Below, in pieces: positions 18,737-30,106 of a DNA stretch of 64,000 nt (positions within the stretch are counted from its first letter, which is position 1; each line of letters opens with the position of its first letter). Source of the DNA: Burkholderiales bacterium (GTDB lineage Bacteria > Pseudomonadota > Gammaproteobacteria > Burkholderiales > Burkholderiaceae_C); NCBI GenBank assembly GCA_016213205.1, contig JACRAZ010000058.1, forward strand, positions 1 to 64,000. The letters run 5' to 3'. The notes below the pieces were generated by a model. It was not told the DNA's origin and ran no database searches. It saw only the letters and a list, made by a program, of their open reading frames with translations. The translations under genes were made by a program, and so were the position numbers.

Positions 18737-20128
18737 TCAGCACTCGACGATGTTCACCGCCAGGCCGCCGCGTGCGGTTTCCTTGTACTTGGTCATCATG
18801 TCGGCGCCGGTCTCGCGCATGGTCTTGATCACCTGGTCCAGGCTCACGTAGTGGGTGCCGTTGCCGCGCAGCGCCATGCGCGCGGCATTGATCGCCTTCA
18901 CCGCCGCGATGGCATTGCGCTCGATGCAGGGGATCTGCACCAGCCCGCCCACCGGGTCGCAGGTGAGCCCCAGGTGGTGTTCCATGCCGATCTCGGCGGC
19001 GTTCTCCACCTGTTCGGGCGTGCCGCCCAGCACCGCGCACAGCGCGCCGGCGGCCATCGAGCAGGCCACGCCCACCTCGCCCTGGCAGCCCACCTCGGCG
19101 CCGGAGATCGAGGCGTTTTCCTTGTAGAGCAGGCCGATGGCCGCGGCGGTGAGCAGGAAATCCGCCACGCCGGCCTCGGTGGCGCCATGCACGAAGCGGG
19201 CGTAGTAGTGCAGCACCGCCGGCACGATGCCGGCTGCCCCATTGGTGGGCGCGGTGACCACGCGGCCGCCGGCGGCGTTTTCCTCGTTCACGGCCAGCGC
19301 ATAGAGGTTCACCCAGTCGAGCACCTGCAGCGGGTCGCGCAGCGCGGCCTCGGGGTTGCTGGTGAGCGATCGGTACAACCCGGGCGCGCGCCGCTTGACC
19401 TTGAACCCACCGGGCAGCGTGCCCTCGGTGCGGCAGCCGCGCACCACGCAGTCCTGCATCGTGCGCCAGATGGTGGCCAGGCCGGCGTCGATGGTGTCGT
19501 CGTCGCGCCAATGGCGCTCGTTGCGGCGCATCAGCTCGGCGATGCTGATGCCCAGCTGCCGTGTCTGCCCCAGCAATTCGGCGCCGCTGTGAAACGGGTG
19601 GGGCAGGGCCGTGGTATCGGGTGCCACCTGCCGGTGGCGGCTGCCATCGGCGGCCACCTCCTCGCTGACGACGAAGCCACCGCCCACCGAGTAGTACACC
19701 CGGTTCGCGAGTTCCGCGCCCGCGCCGTCGAAGGCCAGCAGGCGCATGCCGTTGGCATGGAAGGGCAGGGCCTCGCGGCGGTGGAACACCAGGTCGGTGC
19801 CCTCGTCGAAGGCCAGTTGCAGGCCGCCTGCCAGTGCCAGGCACTTGTGCTCGCGCACGCCCTCCACCAGCGCCGGGATCTGCTCGATCGGCACCGTCTC
19901 CGGTTCATGGCCCAGCAGGCCCAGCAGCACGGCCTTGTCGCTGCCGTGGCCACGGCCGGTGGCACCGAGCGAGCCATACAGGTGGCACTGCAGCCGCGTC
20001 ACGTCGTCGAGCAGGCCATCGCCAGCCAGACGCTGCATGAACAGACGGGCCGCGCGCATCGGCCCCACCGTGTGCGAGCTGCTGGGGCCGATGCCGATCT
20101 TGAACAGGTCGAAGGCGGAAACGGCCAT
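18737..20128 (-). CDS. sdaA: L-serine dehydratase (iron-sulfur, SdaA type)
   Basis: Converts L-serine to pyruvate and ammonia using an oxygen-sensitive [4Fe-4S] cluster. The 463 residues combine the beta and alpha domains in one chain, as in E. coli SdaA/SdaB. The N-terminus [19 protein letters not shown] is diagnostic. Cluster cysteines lie in the C-terminal half (around [12 protein letters not shown] and the FeS region near [12 protein letters not shown]). It lies 64 bp downstream of gcvP on the same strand. Together with GcvTHP this would route glycine to serine (with serine hydroxymethyltransferase, not seen here) and then to pyruvate. It may be read through from the glycine-riboswitch transcript. 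Confidence 0.95.
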   Translation of the reverse strand: MAVSAFDLFKIGIGPSSSHTVGPMRAARLFMQRLAGDGLLDDVTRLQCHLYGSLGATGRGHGSDKAVLLGLLGHEPETVPIEQIPALVEGVREHKCLALAGGLQLAFDEGTDLVFHRREALPFHANGMRLLAFDGAGAELANRVYYSVGGGFVVSEEVAADGSRHRQVAPDTTALPHPFHSGAELLGQTRQLGISIAELMRRNERHWRDDDTIDAGLATIWRTMQDCVVRGCRTEGTLPGGFKVKRRAPGLYRSLTSNPEAALRDPLQVLDWVNLYALAVNEENAAGGRVVTAPTNGAAGIVPAVLHYYARFVHGATEAGVADFLLTAAAIGLLYKENASISGAEVGCQGEVGVACSMAAGALCAVLGGTPEQVENAAEIGMEHHLGLTCDPVGGLVQIPCIERNAIAAVKAINAARMALRGNGTHYVSLDQVIKTMRETGADMMTKYKETARGGLAVNIVEC

Positions 20129-20192
20129 GGCATCACTCCCTTGGGGTGGCGGTCAGGATGTCCGGGCAGGCCGCGATGCCCTGCCGCGGGGC

Positions 20193-23069
<2,877 letters not shown>

Positions 23070-23098
23070 GGCGGGTCAGGCGGGCAGGGCGGTGCGGG

Positions 23099-23473
23099 TC
23101 AGAGCGTCTTGAGCAAGGCGTCGTAGGCGGGCGGGTCCATCAGCTGGTCGAACTCGGCCATGTCGGTGACATGCACCTTGAAGAACCAGCCGTTGCCCAT
23201 CGGGTCCTTGTTGGCCAGCGAGGGGTCGCCGCGCAGTTCCTCGTTCACTTCCACCACCTCGCCGCTGACCGGCATGTAGATGTCGGCCGCGGCCTTGACC
23301 GATTCGACGACGCCGGCCACCTCACCCTTCTTGTAGCTGCGGCCCACTTCCGGCAGGTCGACGAAGACCACGTCGCCCAGCGCGTCCTGGGCATGCAGCG
23401 TGATGCCGACGACGGCGGCTTCGTGGTCTTCGATGTTGATCCATTCGTGGTCGGGGGTGAACATGGTGGTCAT
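23099..23473 (-). CDS. gcvH: Glycine cleavage system H protein
   Basis: The 124-residue lipoyl carrier that shuttles the aminomethyl group between P, T and L proteins. The lipoyl-attachment lysine lies in VVESVKAAADIYMPVSG. The length is normal for the family. I start it at the ATG at 23473, where GAGGAG lies about 8 bases upstream and the conserved N-terminus FTPDHEWI follows; the frame stays open upstream into the gcvT end but without family similarity. It lies 29 bp after gcvT and 29 bp before gcvP. Confidence 0.97.
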   Translation of the reverse strand: MTTMFTPDHEWINIEDHEAAVVGITLHAQDALGDVVFVDLPEVGRSYKKGEVAGVVESVKAAADIYMPVSGEVVEVNEELRGDPSLANKDPMGNGWFFKVHVTDMAEFDQLMDPPAYDALLKTL

Positions 23474-23502
23474 CGGTCGGCTCCTCGTTTCGACGGTTTG
23501 AT

Positions 23503-24615
23503 TCAGCGGTGGTAACGGTGGGGGGTGAAGGGCATCGGGCACACGCGCATCGGCACGCGCTTGCCGCGCACCTCTGCAAACACCTCGTGGTGCTCGATGG
23601 CATGGTTGGCGGCCAGGTAGGCCATCGCGATGGGCTCGAACACGGTCGGTCCCAGCGTGCCGCTGGTGACGTGGCCGAGCTTGCGGCCGGCCGCATCGAC
23701 GATGGTGGCGCCTTCGCGCACCGGAATGCGCTCAAGCCCCGAGAGCCCCACGCGCTTGACCGTGGGGCCGCTGGTGAGCTGGGCCTCGATCACGGCGGCG
23801 CCGGGGTAGCCGCCCTCGCGCGCGCCGCCGGGGCGCCGCACCTTCTGGATCGCCCAGGCCAGGCCGGCCTCGATGGGCGTGGTGGTCTCGTTGATGTCGT
23901 GGCCGTAGAGGCACAGCCCGGCCTCCAGGCGCAGCGTGTCACGCGCGCCCAGGCCCGCGGGCTTGACCTCGGGCTGCGCCAGCAGCTCGCGCGCCAGCGC
24001 CACGGCCTGGCCGGCCGGCACCGAGATCTCGAAGCCATCCTCGCCGGTGTAGCCCGAACGCGTGACGAAGCAATCGATGCCCGCCAGCTGCACATCGCCC
24101 CCGGTCATGAAGCGCAAGGCCGTGACACCCGGGTTCAGCCGCGCCAGCGCCTTCACGGCCTGCGGCCCCTGCAGCGCCAGCAATGCATGGTCGGGCATCG
24201 GCACCACGTTGCAGCGGTGGCCGATGTGGGTGATCAGGTGCTTGATGTCGGCGGCCTTGCAGCCGGCATTGACCACCAGGAACAGGTGGTCCGCGCGGCG
24301 GGTGACCATCAGGTCGTCGAGCAGGCCGCCGGCACTGTTGGTGAAGAACGCGTAGCGCTGCTTGTCCTGCGGCAGGTCGACGATGTCCATCGGCACCAGG
24401 CTCTCCAGCGCGCGGGCGGCATCGTCGCCGCGCAGCTGCAGCTGGCCCATGTGGGACACATCGAACAGTGCCGCGAAGTCGCGGCAATGCCGGTGTTCGG
24501 CCAGGATGCCGGTGGGGTAGTTCACCGGCATGGCGTAGCCGGCGAAGGGCACCATCTTGGCGCCCAGTTCGAGGTGCAGGTCGTGAAGGGGGGTGGTGAG
24601 CAGTTCGGCGGACAT
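23503..24615 (-). CDS. gcvT: Glycine cleavage system aminomethyltransferase, T protein
   Basis: A folate-dependent T protein (370 residues) that releases ammonia from the aminomethyl-lipoyl arm and transfers the one-carbon unit to tetrahydrofolate. Family motifs are visible: HLELGAKMVPFAGYAMPVNY, FDVSHMGQL, the folate-site region SGYTGEDGFEI and GLGARDTLRLEAGLCLYGHD. The ATG at 24615 begins the conserved region, though no strong ribosome site is seen there. The frame stays open upstream through the riboswitch, but that is structured RNA rather than protein. It is the first gene of the operon; GcvL (dihydrolipoamide dehydrogenase) is not nearby. Confidence 0.97.
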   Translation of the reverse strand: MSAELLTTPLHDLHLELGAKMVPFAGYAMPVNYPTGILAEHRHCRDFAALFDVSHMGQLQLRGDDAARALESLVPMDIVDLPQDKQRYAFFTNSAGGLLDDLMVTRRADHLFLVVNAGCKAADIKHLITHIGHRCNVVPMPDHALLALQGPQAVKALARLNPGVTALRFMTGGDVQLAGIDCFVTRSGYTGEDGFEISVPAGQAVALARELLAQPEVKPAGLGARDTLRLEAGLCLYGHDINETTTPIEAGLAWAIQKVRRPGGAREGGYPGAAVIEAQLTSGPTVKRVGLSGLERIPVREGATIVDAAGRKLGHVTSGTLGPTVFEPIAMAYLAANHAIEHHEVFAEVRGKRVPMRVCPMPFTPHRYHR

Positions 24616-24659
24616 GATGGGCTTTCGAGGGCTGCGTGGCGCCCACCCGAGAGTGGGGG

Positions 24660-24880
24660 CTGTGCCCTCGCTGTCCGCTTTACCTGAGAGATTGGCGACC
24701 CCGGGCATACCGGCGCCGCTTGCCCCTTCGGTGGGCGGGCTCCATCCGTGAGGAATGACCCGCCTCTCTCCAGTGAGGAACGCCTCGGGGAAACGAAGCG
24801 CTTGCCAGTCCTTTTGCCTGAGCGTTCGAGGTGGCTGCCTCTGCGCCTTCGGCGGCCTCGGGTGAAGCTCTCTCCTGACG
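24660..24880 (-). promoter_or_regulatory. Tandem glycine riboswitch upstream of gcvT
   Basis: On the minus strand two consecutive aptamer-like units are visible. The first begins with GCGTCAGGAGAGAGC, has the hairpin GCCGCCGAAGGCGC and ends with CTCAGGCAAAAGGAC. The second begins CTGGAGAGAGGC, has CCCACCGAAGGGGC and ends CTCTCAGGTAAAGCGGAC. GGAGAG, CCGAAGG and CAGG(T/C)AAA are the hallmark elements of glycine riboswitch aptamers, which in most bacteria turn on gcv expression when glycine is abundant. The gcvT start codon lies about 45 bases downstream. Exact ends are approximate. Confidence 0.95.
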
Positions 24881-24886
24881 CGGGCC

Positions 24887-24915
24887 AGTGTAATCCATGC
24901 CTCGCGCCATGCCAC
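24887..24915 (-). promoter_or_regulatory. Putative sigma-70 promoter of the gcv operon
   Basis: On the minus strand GTGGCA (24915-24910), a 17-base spacer and TACACT (24892-24887) form a moderate sigma-70 promoter. Its predicted start would be about 7 bases further, right at the 5' edge of the first glycine aptamer, which supports it. Confidence 0.5.
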
Positions 24916-24990
24916 CAGAACAAGCACGCGCGCCACGGGCAGGGCGGTGCTGCGATGATCGGTGTCAAACCCTGTCGAGAGCGTTGCACC

Positions 24991-25491
24991 ATGGCCGAGC
25001 CCACCGCCGCCGAGCCCGAGGCACCGGACGAAGGCGTCCTGCGCCGCATCCTGCGCGAGGCACGCAGCATCGCCATCGTCGGCCTGTCGGCCGAGTGGCA
25101 CCGGCCCAGCAACTTCGCGGCCAACTACATGCAGCAGCACGGCTACCGCATCCTGCCGGTGAACCCGCGTTACGCCGGTGGCCAGATCCTGGGTGTTCCG
25201 TGCGTGGCGCGGCTGGAAGACCTGGCGGAGCCGGTGGACATTGTCGATGTGTTCCGCCGCACCGAAGACGTGGGCCCGATCGCCGACAGCGCCATCGCGC
25301 TGGGCGCACGCTGCCTCTGGCAACAGATCGGCGTCGTCAACACCGAGGCGGCGGCCCGCGCCCGCGCGGCCGGCCTGGCCACGGTGATGAACCGCTGCGT
25401 GAAGATCGAACATGCGCGCCTGTTTGGCGGGCTGCACTGGGCCGGGGTGAACACCGGCGTGATCTCGGCCCGCCGGTCTGCCGCGACATGA
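24991..25491 (+). CDS. CoA-binding (YccU-like) Rossmann protein
   Basis: A 166-residue single-domain protein of the CoA-binding/YccU family. The nucleotide-binding start SIAIVGLSAEWHRPSNFAA lies at about 28-46, followed by GYRILPVNPRYAGG, then LEDLAEPVDIVDVFRR and a C-terminal MNRCVKIEH. The family binds CoA or a similar nucleotide, but its cellular role is unknown. I start at the ATG at 24991 with GAGAG upstream; an in-frame ATG at 24955 is possible. Its TGA overlaps the ATG of the sulfhydrylase gene (ATGA), so the two are coupled. It is transcribed away from the gcv operon. Confidence 0.9.
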   Translation: MAEPTAAEPEAPDEGVLRRILREARSIAIVGLSAEWHRPSNFAANYMQQHGYRILPVNPRYAGGQILGVPCVARLEDLAEPVDIVDVFRRTEDVGPIADSAIALGARCLWQQIGVVNTEAAARARAAGLATVMNRCVKIEHARLFGGLHWAGVNTGVISARRSAAT

Positions 25492-26771
25492 GCGACCACC
25501 TGTTTCGCCCCGAAACCCTGGCCATCCACGCCGGCCAGATCCCCGATGCCGAAACCGGCGCCCGCGCGCTGCCGATCTACCAGACCACCAGCTTCGTGTT
25601 CGACAGCGCGGAGCATGCGGCCAGCCTGTTCAACCTGCAGACCTTCGGCAACGTGTACTCGCGGCTGTCCAACCCCACGGTGGCGGCGCTGGAGGAACGT
25701 GTGGCCGCGCTCGAGGGCGGGCGTGCCGCGGTGGCCTCGGCCAGCGGCATGGCGGCCGAGGCGATGGCGTTGATGACCATCCTGCAGCAGGGCGACCACG
25801 TGGTGGCCGCCGGTGCGCTGTACGGCGGCACGGTGACGATGCTGGCGGTGAACCTGGCCAAGTTCGGCATCGAGACCAGCTTCGTCGATGCCAGGCAGCC
25901 CGAGGCCTTTGCCGCGGCCATGCGGCCGAACACCCGCGCGGTGTTCGCCGAGAGCCTGGGCAACCCCAGCCTCACGGTGCTGGACATCGCGGCGGTGGCC
26001 GCGGTGGCGCACGCGCACGGCGTGCCGCTGGTCATCGACAACACCGTGCCCAGCCCCTTCCTGTGCAACCCCTTGGCGCTGGGGGCCGACATCGTGGTGC
26101 ACTCGGCCACCAAGTACCTGGCGGGCCACGGCACCACGCTCGGCGGCGTGCTGGTGGAGGGCGGCCGTTTCCCCTGGGACAACGGCAAGTTCCCCGGCAT
26201 GACCGAGCCTTCGGCCGGCTACCACGGCGTGAAGTTCTACGAGACCTTCGGCGACTTCGGCTTCACGATGCGGGCCCGCATGGAGACGCTGCGTGTGTAC
26301 GGCGCCGCGCTGCAGCCGATGGCCGCGTGGCAGATCCTGCAGGGCGTGGAAACACTGCCGCTGCGCATGGAGCGCCACTGCGCCAACGCGCTGGCGGTGG
26401 CCGAGTTCCTGCGCGCGCACCCGCAGGTGGCCTGGGTCAACTACCCCGGGTTGCCAGACCACCCGCAGCATGCCCTGCTCAAGCGCCAGATGCGGGGCGC
26501 ATCCGGGCTGCTGGCCTTCGGTGTGAAAGGCGGCCTCGCGGCTGGCGTGCGTTTCATCGAGGCCGCACGCTTCATGAGCCACCTGGCCAACATCGGCGAC
26601 ACACGCACGCTGATCATCCACCCGGCCTCCACCACCCACCGCCAGCTCGACGAAGCCCAGCAGCTCGCCGCCGGCGTGCCGCCCGACATGGTGCGCATGT
26701 CGGTGGGCCTGGAGCACATCGACGACATCCTCTGGGACATCGACCAGGCCCTGGCCGCCGCCAGGACCTGA
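25488..26771 (+). CDS. metY: O-acetylhomoserine sulfhydrylase (PLP-dependent)
   Basis: Makes homocysteine from O-acetylhomoserine and sulfide, in direct-sulfhydrylation methionine synthesis. The 427 residues fit MetY of the Cys/Met-metabolism PLP family. Visible features are the N-terminus LAIHAGQIPDAETGARALPI, NVYSRLSNPTV, the PLP loop VASASGMAAEA and the PLP lysine Lys209 in HSATKYLAGHG. The C-terminal IIHPASTTHRQL is also typical. A related O-succinylhomoserine enzyme is possible, but length and motifs favour MetY. It overlaps the CoA-binding gene by 4 bases. A hairpin-rich repeat block follows the stop. Confidence 0.92.
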   Translation: MSDHLFRPETLAIHAGQIPDAETGARALPIYQTTSFVFDSAEHAASLFNLQTFGNVYSRLSNPTVAALEERVAALEGGRAAVASASGMAAEAMALMTILQQGDHVVAAGALYGGTVTMLAVNLAKFGIETSFVDARQPEAFAAAMRPNTRAVFAESLGNPSLTVLDIAAVAAVAHAHGVPLVIDNTVPSPFLCNPLALGADIVVHSATKYLAGHGTTLGGVLVEGGRFPWDNGKFPGMTEPSAGYHGVKFYETFGDFGFTMRARMETLRVYGAALQPMAAWQILQGVETLPLRMERHCANALAVAEFLRAHPQVAWVNYPGLPDHPQHALLKRQMRGASGLLAFGVKGGLAAGVRFIEAARFMSHLANIGDTRTLIIHPASTTHRQLDEAQQLAAGVPPDMVRMSVGLEHIDDILWDIDQALAAART

Positions 26772-26795
26772 ACCCACACGCCCCCCAAAAGCGAA

Positions 26796-26947
26796 GGCCG
26801 CCAAAAGGCGGCCCAGCGTCGTTCAAGTGGACGCCGCGGGACCGGCTTTGCCGGCCCGCTGGCGTCGCCCCCCTTCGAGGGGGGAGCGCCGTCAGGCGCT
26901 CGGGGGGTCACAGAGGACCGGAGCGCCGTCAGGCGCTCGGGGGGTCA
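26796..26947. repeat. Composite palindromic repeat block between metY and livK
   Basis: A chain of inverted repeats fills the convergent gap. There is a 7-bp stem with AAAA loop (26796-26813), a long stem with TTT loop (26830-26866) and C6-TTCGA-G6 (26868-26884). Two identical 28-base units follow (26883-26910 and 26920-26947), each holding the stem AGCGCC-GTCA-GGCGCT followed by CGGGGGGTCA. The final TCA of the second unit is the livK stop codon on the minus strand. There is no T-run, so classic rho-independent termination is doubtful. The pattern resembles dispersed intergenic palindromes of Comamonadaceae-type genomes (recalled, not searched). Confidence 0.85.
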
Positions 26948-28150
26948 ACGTCCATATACCTTGCCGAACAGCTCCCAGGTCTTGCCGTTGAACTTGGCCA
27001 GCTGCTCACGCTCGATCGGGTAGAAGTCGTCCGGCCCCGTCTTCACGTTCACGCCGGGCAGCAGCATCGGCAGCGTGAGGTCCAGGCTGGCGGCCTGCTT
27101 CATCACGTTGTCGCGGGTGAGGTTGTCGCCGGCCTGCTTGAGCACCTGCACCAGCGTCTGCGCCACCGAGTAGCCATAGACGTTGAAGTTGTCCTTCAGG
27201 TCGCCCTTGGGGTGGTACTGCTTCATCCAGGCGAGCCAGTCCTCGTATTCCTTGCCCTTCTGGAACTGCGGGTCGGTCGGGTCCTTGATGTAGTTGGCCG
27301 TGATGATGCCCAGCGCGTTGTCCAGGCCTGCCGGCGTGAGCACCGAGCCCACCGAGCTGGACACGCTGTTCAGGTAGTGCGTGGGCTTCCAGCCGATGTC
27401 GGCCGCCTTCTTGATGGCCTGCGCGGCGAACTTCGGCGTGGTGATGTTGAAGAAGGTGTCGGCACCGGAGTTCTTCAGCGTGAGCATCTGGCTGTCGACC
27501 GTCGGGTCGGTCACCTCGTAGCTCTGGCGCGAAACGATCATCGTCTTGGCCTTGTCGCCCAGCCCGTCCTCGAAGCCCTTCAGGTAGTCCTTGCCGTAGT
27601 CGTCGTTCTGGTACAGCACGGCGATCTTGGCACCCGGCTTGGTGTCCAGGATGTGCGCGGCATAGATCTTGGCCTCGCTCTGGTAGTTGGGCTGCCAGCC
27701 CATGGTGTACGGGAAGTTCTTCGGATCGCCCCACTTGGTGGCGCCGGTGGCCACGAACAGCTGCGGCACCTTCTTGGTGTTCATGTACTTGTGGATCGCC
27801 GTGTTGCTCGGCGTGCCCAGCGGGTTGAACACCAGCAGCACCTCGTCTTCCTCGACGAGCTTGCGGGTCTGCTCCACCGTCTTGGCCGGGTTGTAGGCGT
27901 CGTCCAGCGAGATCAGGTTGATCTTGCGGCCGTTCACGCCACCCTCGGCGTTGACCTTGTCGATGTAGGCGGCAATCGCCTTGCCGATGGCGCCGTAGGC
28001 CGAGGCCGGGCCGGAGTAGGGGCCCAGGTGGCCGACCTTGATTTCCTTGTCGGTGGCGCCCGTGTCGTACTTCTTCTGCGCCATGGCAGAAGCGGCCAAC
28101 AATGCGGTGGCAATGCCTACGGCAGCCACCTTCCAGGGGATCGATCGCAT
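26945..28150 (-). CDS. livK: Branched-chain amino acid ABC transporter, periplasmic substrate-binding protein
   Basis: A 401-residue type I periplasmic binding protein (Leu/Ile/Val-binding family). The signal peptide ends near residue 24 (ASAMA-Q). The mature protein shows the usual VGHLGPYSGPASAYG and GRKINLISLDDAYNPAKTVEQTRKLVEED segments. GAGGAGA lies 7 bases before the ATG at 28150. It is the last gene of the leftward livGFHMK run and its stop codon lies within a 28-base repeat unit. Relatives bind branched-chain amino acids, but some bind amides or aromatic compounds. The neighbouring acyl-CoA synthetase leaves open an acid substrate. Confidence 0.93.
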   Translation of the reverse strand: MRSIPWKVAAVGIATALLAASAMAQKKYDTGATDKEIKVGHLGPYSGPASAYGAIGKAIAAYIDKVNAEGGVNGRKINLISLDDAYNPAKTVEQTRKLVEEDEVLLVFNPLGTPSNTAIHKYMNTKKVPQLFVATGATKWGDPKNFPYTMGWQPNYQSEAKIYAAHILDTKPGAKIAVLYQNDDYGKDYLKGFEDGLGDKAKTMIVSRQSYEVTDPTVDSQMLTLKNSGADTFFNITTPKFAAQAIKKAADIGWKPTHYLNSVSSSVGSVLTPAGLDNALGIITANYIKDPTDPQFQKGKEYEDWLAWMKQYHPKGDLKDNFNVYGYSVAQTLVQVLKQAGDNLTRDNVMKQAASLDLTLPMLLPGVNVKTGPDDFYPIEREQLAKFNGKTWELFGKVYGR

Positions 28151-28214
28151 GCTGAGTCTCCTCGGTTGAACGGTCAGGGAAGCGTGGAACGGGAAAAGGG
28201 CTGGGGGGGCGGCG

Positions 28215-29204
28215 TCACCCACCTTGACCCACCGCCGGGTTGCGCGGGCGCAGGCGCGCCCACAGCGTCTTGAGCATGCCCATCACGCCGGTGGGCATCA
28301 GGTACATCAGGCCGATCAGCACCGCACCATAGATGGCCCAGGGTGCGGACTTCGAGATCTGGTCGGCAATGTTGGGCACGTACTGGATGAAGATGGCACC
28401 GAAGATCGCCCCGGGGATCGAGGCCAGGCCGCCGACGACGACACCGACCAGGAAGGTGATCGACAGGAACACGGTGAAGCTGTCCGGCGACACGAAGGCC
28501 ACGCAGATGGCGCCCAGCGCGCCCGACACGCCGGTGAACGCGGCCGAGATGCCGAACGCGGTGGACTTGAACACCGGCAGGTTCACGCCCATCGCGGTGG
28601 CCGCGATCGGGTGGTCGCGGATCGCGATCAGCGCGCGGCCGATGCGCCCGCGCAGCAGGTTCCAGGCCAGCAGGAACATCAGCGCGGCCACCATCAGCGT
28701 GAAGAAGTAGAGCCAGCGGTCCGCGCTGAAAGGCTGGTCCAGGAAGCGGAAGCTGAACGGCGGCTCCGGCTTCGCGAGCACGATGCCCTGCACGCCGCCG
28801 GTGTAGCCCTCGATCTTCTTGTACTTGAGCAGTTGCGGCACGGCGAGCGCAAACGCGAACGTGGCCAGCGCCAGGTAGTGTCCGCCCAGCCGCAGCGCCG
28901 GGAATCCCATCAGGAAGCCGAAGGCGAAGCACACCGCGGCCGCCGCCGGCAGGGTGGCCCAGTAGGGAACGCCCAGCCGGTCCATCAGCATGGCCGCGGT
29001 GTAGGCGCCGACGGCGTAGAACGCCCCGTGGCCCAGCGAGATCTGGCCGTTGTAGCCGGTGAGCAGGTTCAGCCCCAGCACCGCGATCGCGTACACCAGC
29101 ACCAGGTTGAACTGGAACACGCGGTAGTTCTTGAACAGGAAAGGCAGCACCAGCAGCGCGACGACCAGCGCCGCGCCGAGGATCCATTTGGTGGTCTTGT
29201 TCAT
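28215..29204 (-). CDS. livM: Branched-chain amino acid ABC transporter permease LivM
   Basis: A 329-residue inner-membrane permease with about ten hydrophobic segments. The family signature LNLLTGYNGQISLGHGAFYAVGAY lies near residues 45-68, and the cytoplasmic coupling region RALIAIRDHPIAATAMGVN near 210-230. It pairs with LivH to form the translocation channel. It lies 12 bp after livH and 64 bp before livK on the same strand. Confidence 0.95.
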   Translation of the reverse strand: MNKTTKWILGAALVVALLVLPFLFKNYRVFQFNLVLVYAIAVLGLNLLTGYNGQISLGHGAFYAVGAYTAAMLMDRLGVPYWATLPAAAAVCFAFGFLMGFPALRLGGHYLALATFAFALAVPQLLKYKKIEGYTGGVQGIVLAKPEPPFSFRFLDQPFSADRWLYFFTLMVAALMFLLAWNLLRGRIGRALIAIRDHPIAATAMGVNLPVFKSTAFGISAAFTGVSGALGAICVAFVSPDSFTVFLSITFLVGVVVGGLASIPGAIFGAIFIQYVPNIADQISKSAPWAIYGAVLIGLMYLMPTGVMGMLKTLWARLRPRNPAVGQGG

Positions 29205-29216
29205 GTTGCTGCTGCC

Positions 29217-30089
29217 TCAGACGCGGGTGACCACATGCTTGCCGAACAGGCCGTTCGGTTTGAGCGTGAGGATGCCGACGATCAGCACCAGCGCAACACT
29301 CAGCTTCAACTCGGTGCCGATGACGTAGGCGCCCAGCAGGTTTTCCAGCACGCCGACGATGAAGCCGCCCAGCACGGCACCGCCGGGGTTGTCGATGCCG
29401 CCCAGCAGCGCGGCGGCAAAGCCGTACAGCAGGATGCCGCTCATCATGTTGGGATCGAGGTACACGATGGGCGCCACCATCATGCCGGCCACCGCGCCGA
29501 TGGCCGCCGCCAGGCCCCAGCCCACCGCCAGCATCCAGCTCACGCGGATGCCCACCAGCCGGGCCGAATCGGGGTTTTGCGCCGCCGCGCGCATGGCCAG
29601 CCCCACCGGCGTGTAGCGGAAGAAGGCGTACAGCGCCGCCAGCACGCACAGCATCACCAAGGCCGAGCCCACCTCATGGGCCGAGAACCAGGCCGAGGCC
29701 AGCATGCCCTTTTGCTCGAAGGGGCTCGGGAAGGCCTTGATCGTGTGCTCGAAGATCCAGCCCGCCAGCGAGTTGAAGATCACCAGCAGGCCGATGAAGA
29801 CGATCACGTTGGTCAGCACCGGGGCCTTCTCCACCGGCCGCAGGATGATGCGCTGCACCGCCAGGCCACCCACGAAGCTGATCGCCACGGTGGTGAAGAA
29901 GGCGGCCCAGTAGGGCCAGCCGCTGTTCATCAGCGCCCAGGCGATGAAGGTCGAGAAGGTGGCCATTTCGCCCTGGGCGAAATTGATGTGGTGGGTGGCC
30001 TGGTAGATCATCACCAGCGCCAGCGCGACGCTGCCGTAGATGCAGCCATTGGCCAGGCCCGAGAAGATCTGATGGAGGAAGGCGTCCAT
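29217..30089 (-). CDS. livH: Branched-chain amino acid ABC transporter permease LivH
   Basis: A 290-residue permease, the LivM partner. The conserved N-terminal segment GLANGCIYGSVALALVMIYQ and HHINFAQGEMATF are diagnostic, and the coupling helix VGLAMRAAAQNPDSARLVGI lies mid-chain. I choose the ATG at 30089; an in-frame TTG at 30110 would overlap the livF stop and add seven residues. Several conserved helices follow to the C-terminal KHVVTRV. Confidence 0.94.
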   Translation of the reverse strand: MDAFLHQIFSGLANGCIYGSVALALVMIYQATHHINFAQGEMATFSTFIAWALMNSGWPYWAAFFTTVAISFVGGLAVQRIILRPVEKAPVLTNVIVFIGLLVIFNSLAGWIFEHTIKAFPSPFEQKGMLASAWFSAHEVGSALVMLCVLAALYAFFRYTPVGLAMRAAAQNPDSARLVGIRVSWMLAVGWGLAAAIGAVAGMMVAPIVYLDPNMMSGILLYGFAAALLGGIDNPGGAVLGGFIVGVLENLLGAYVIGTELKLSVALVLIVGILTLKPNGLFGKHVVTRV

Positions 30090-30106
30090 GCGGGTGCGGG
30101 CTCTCG

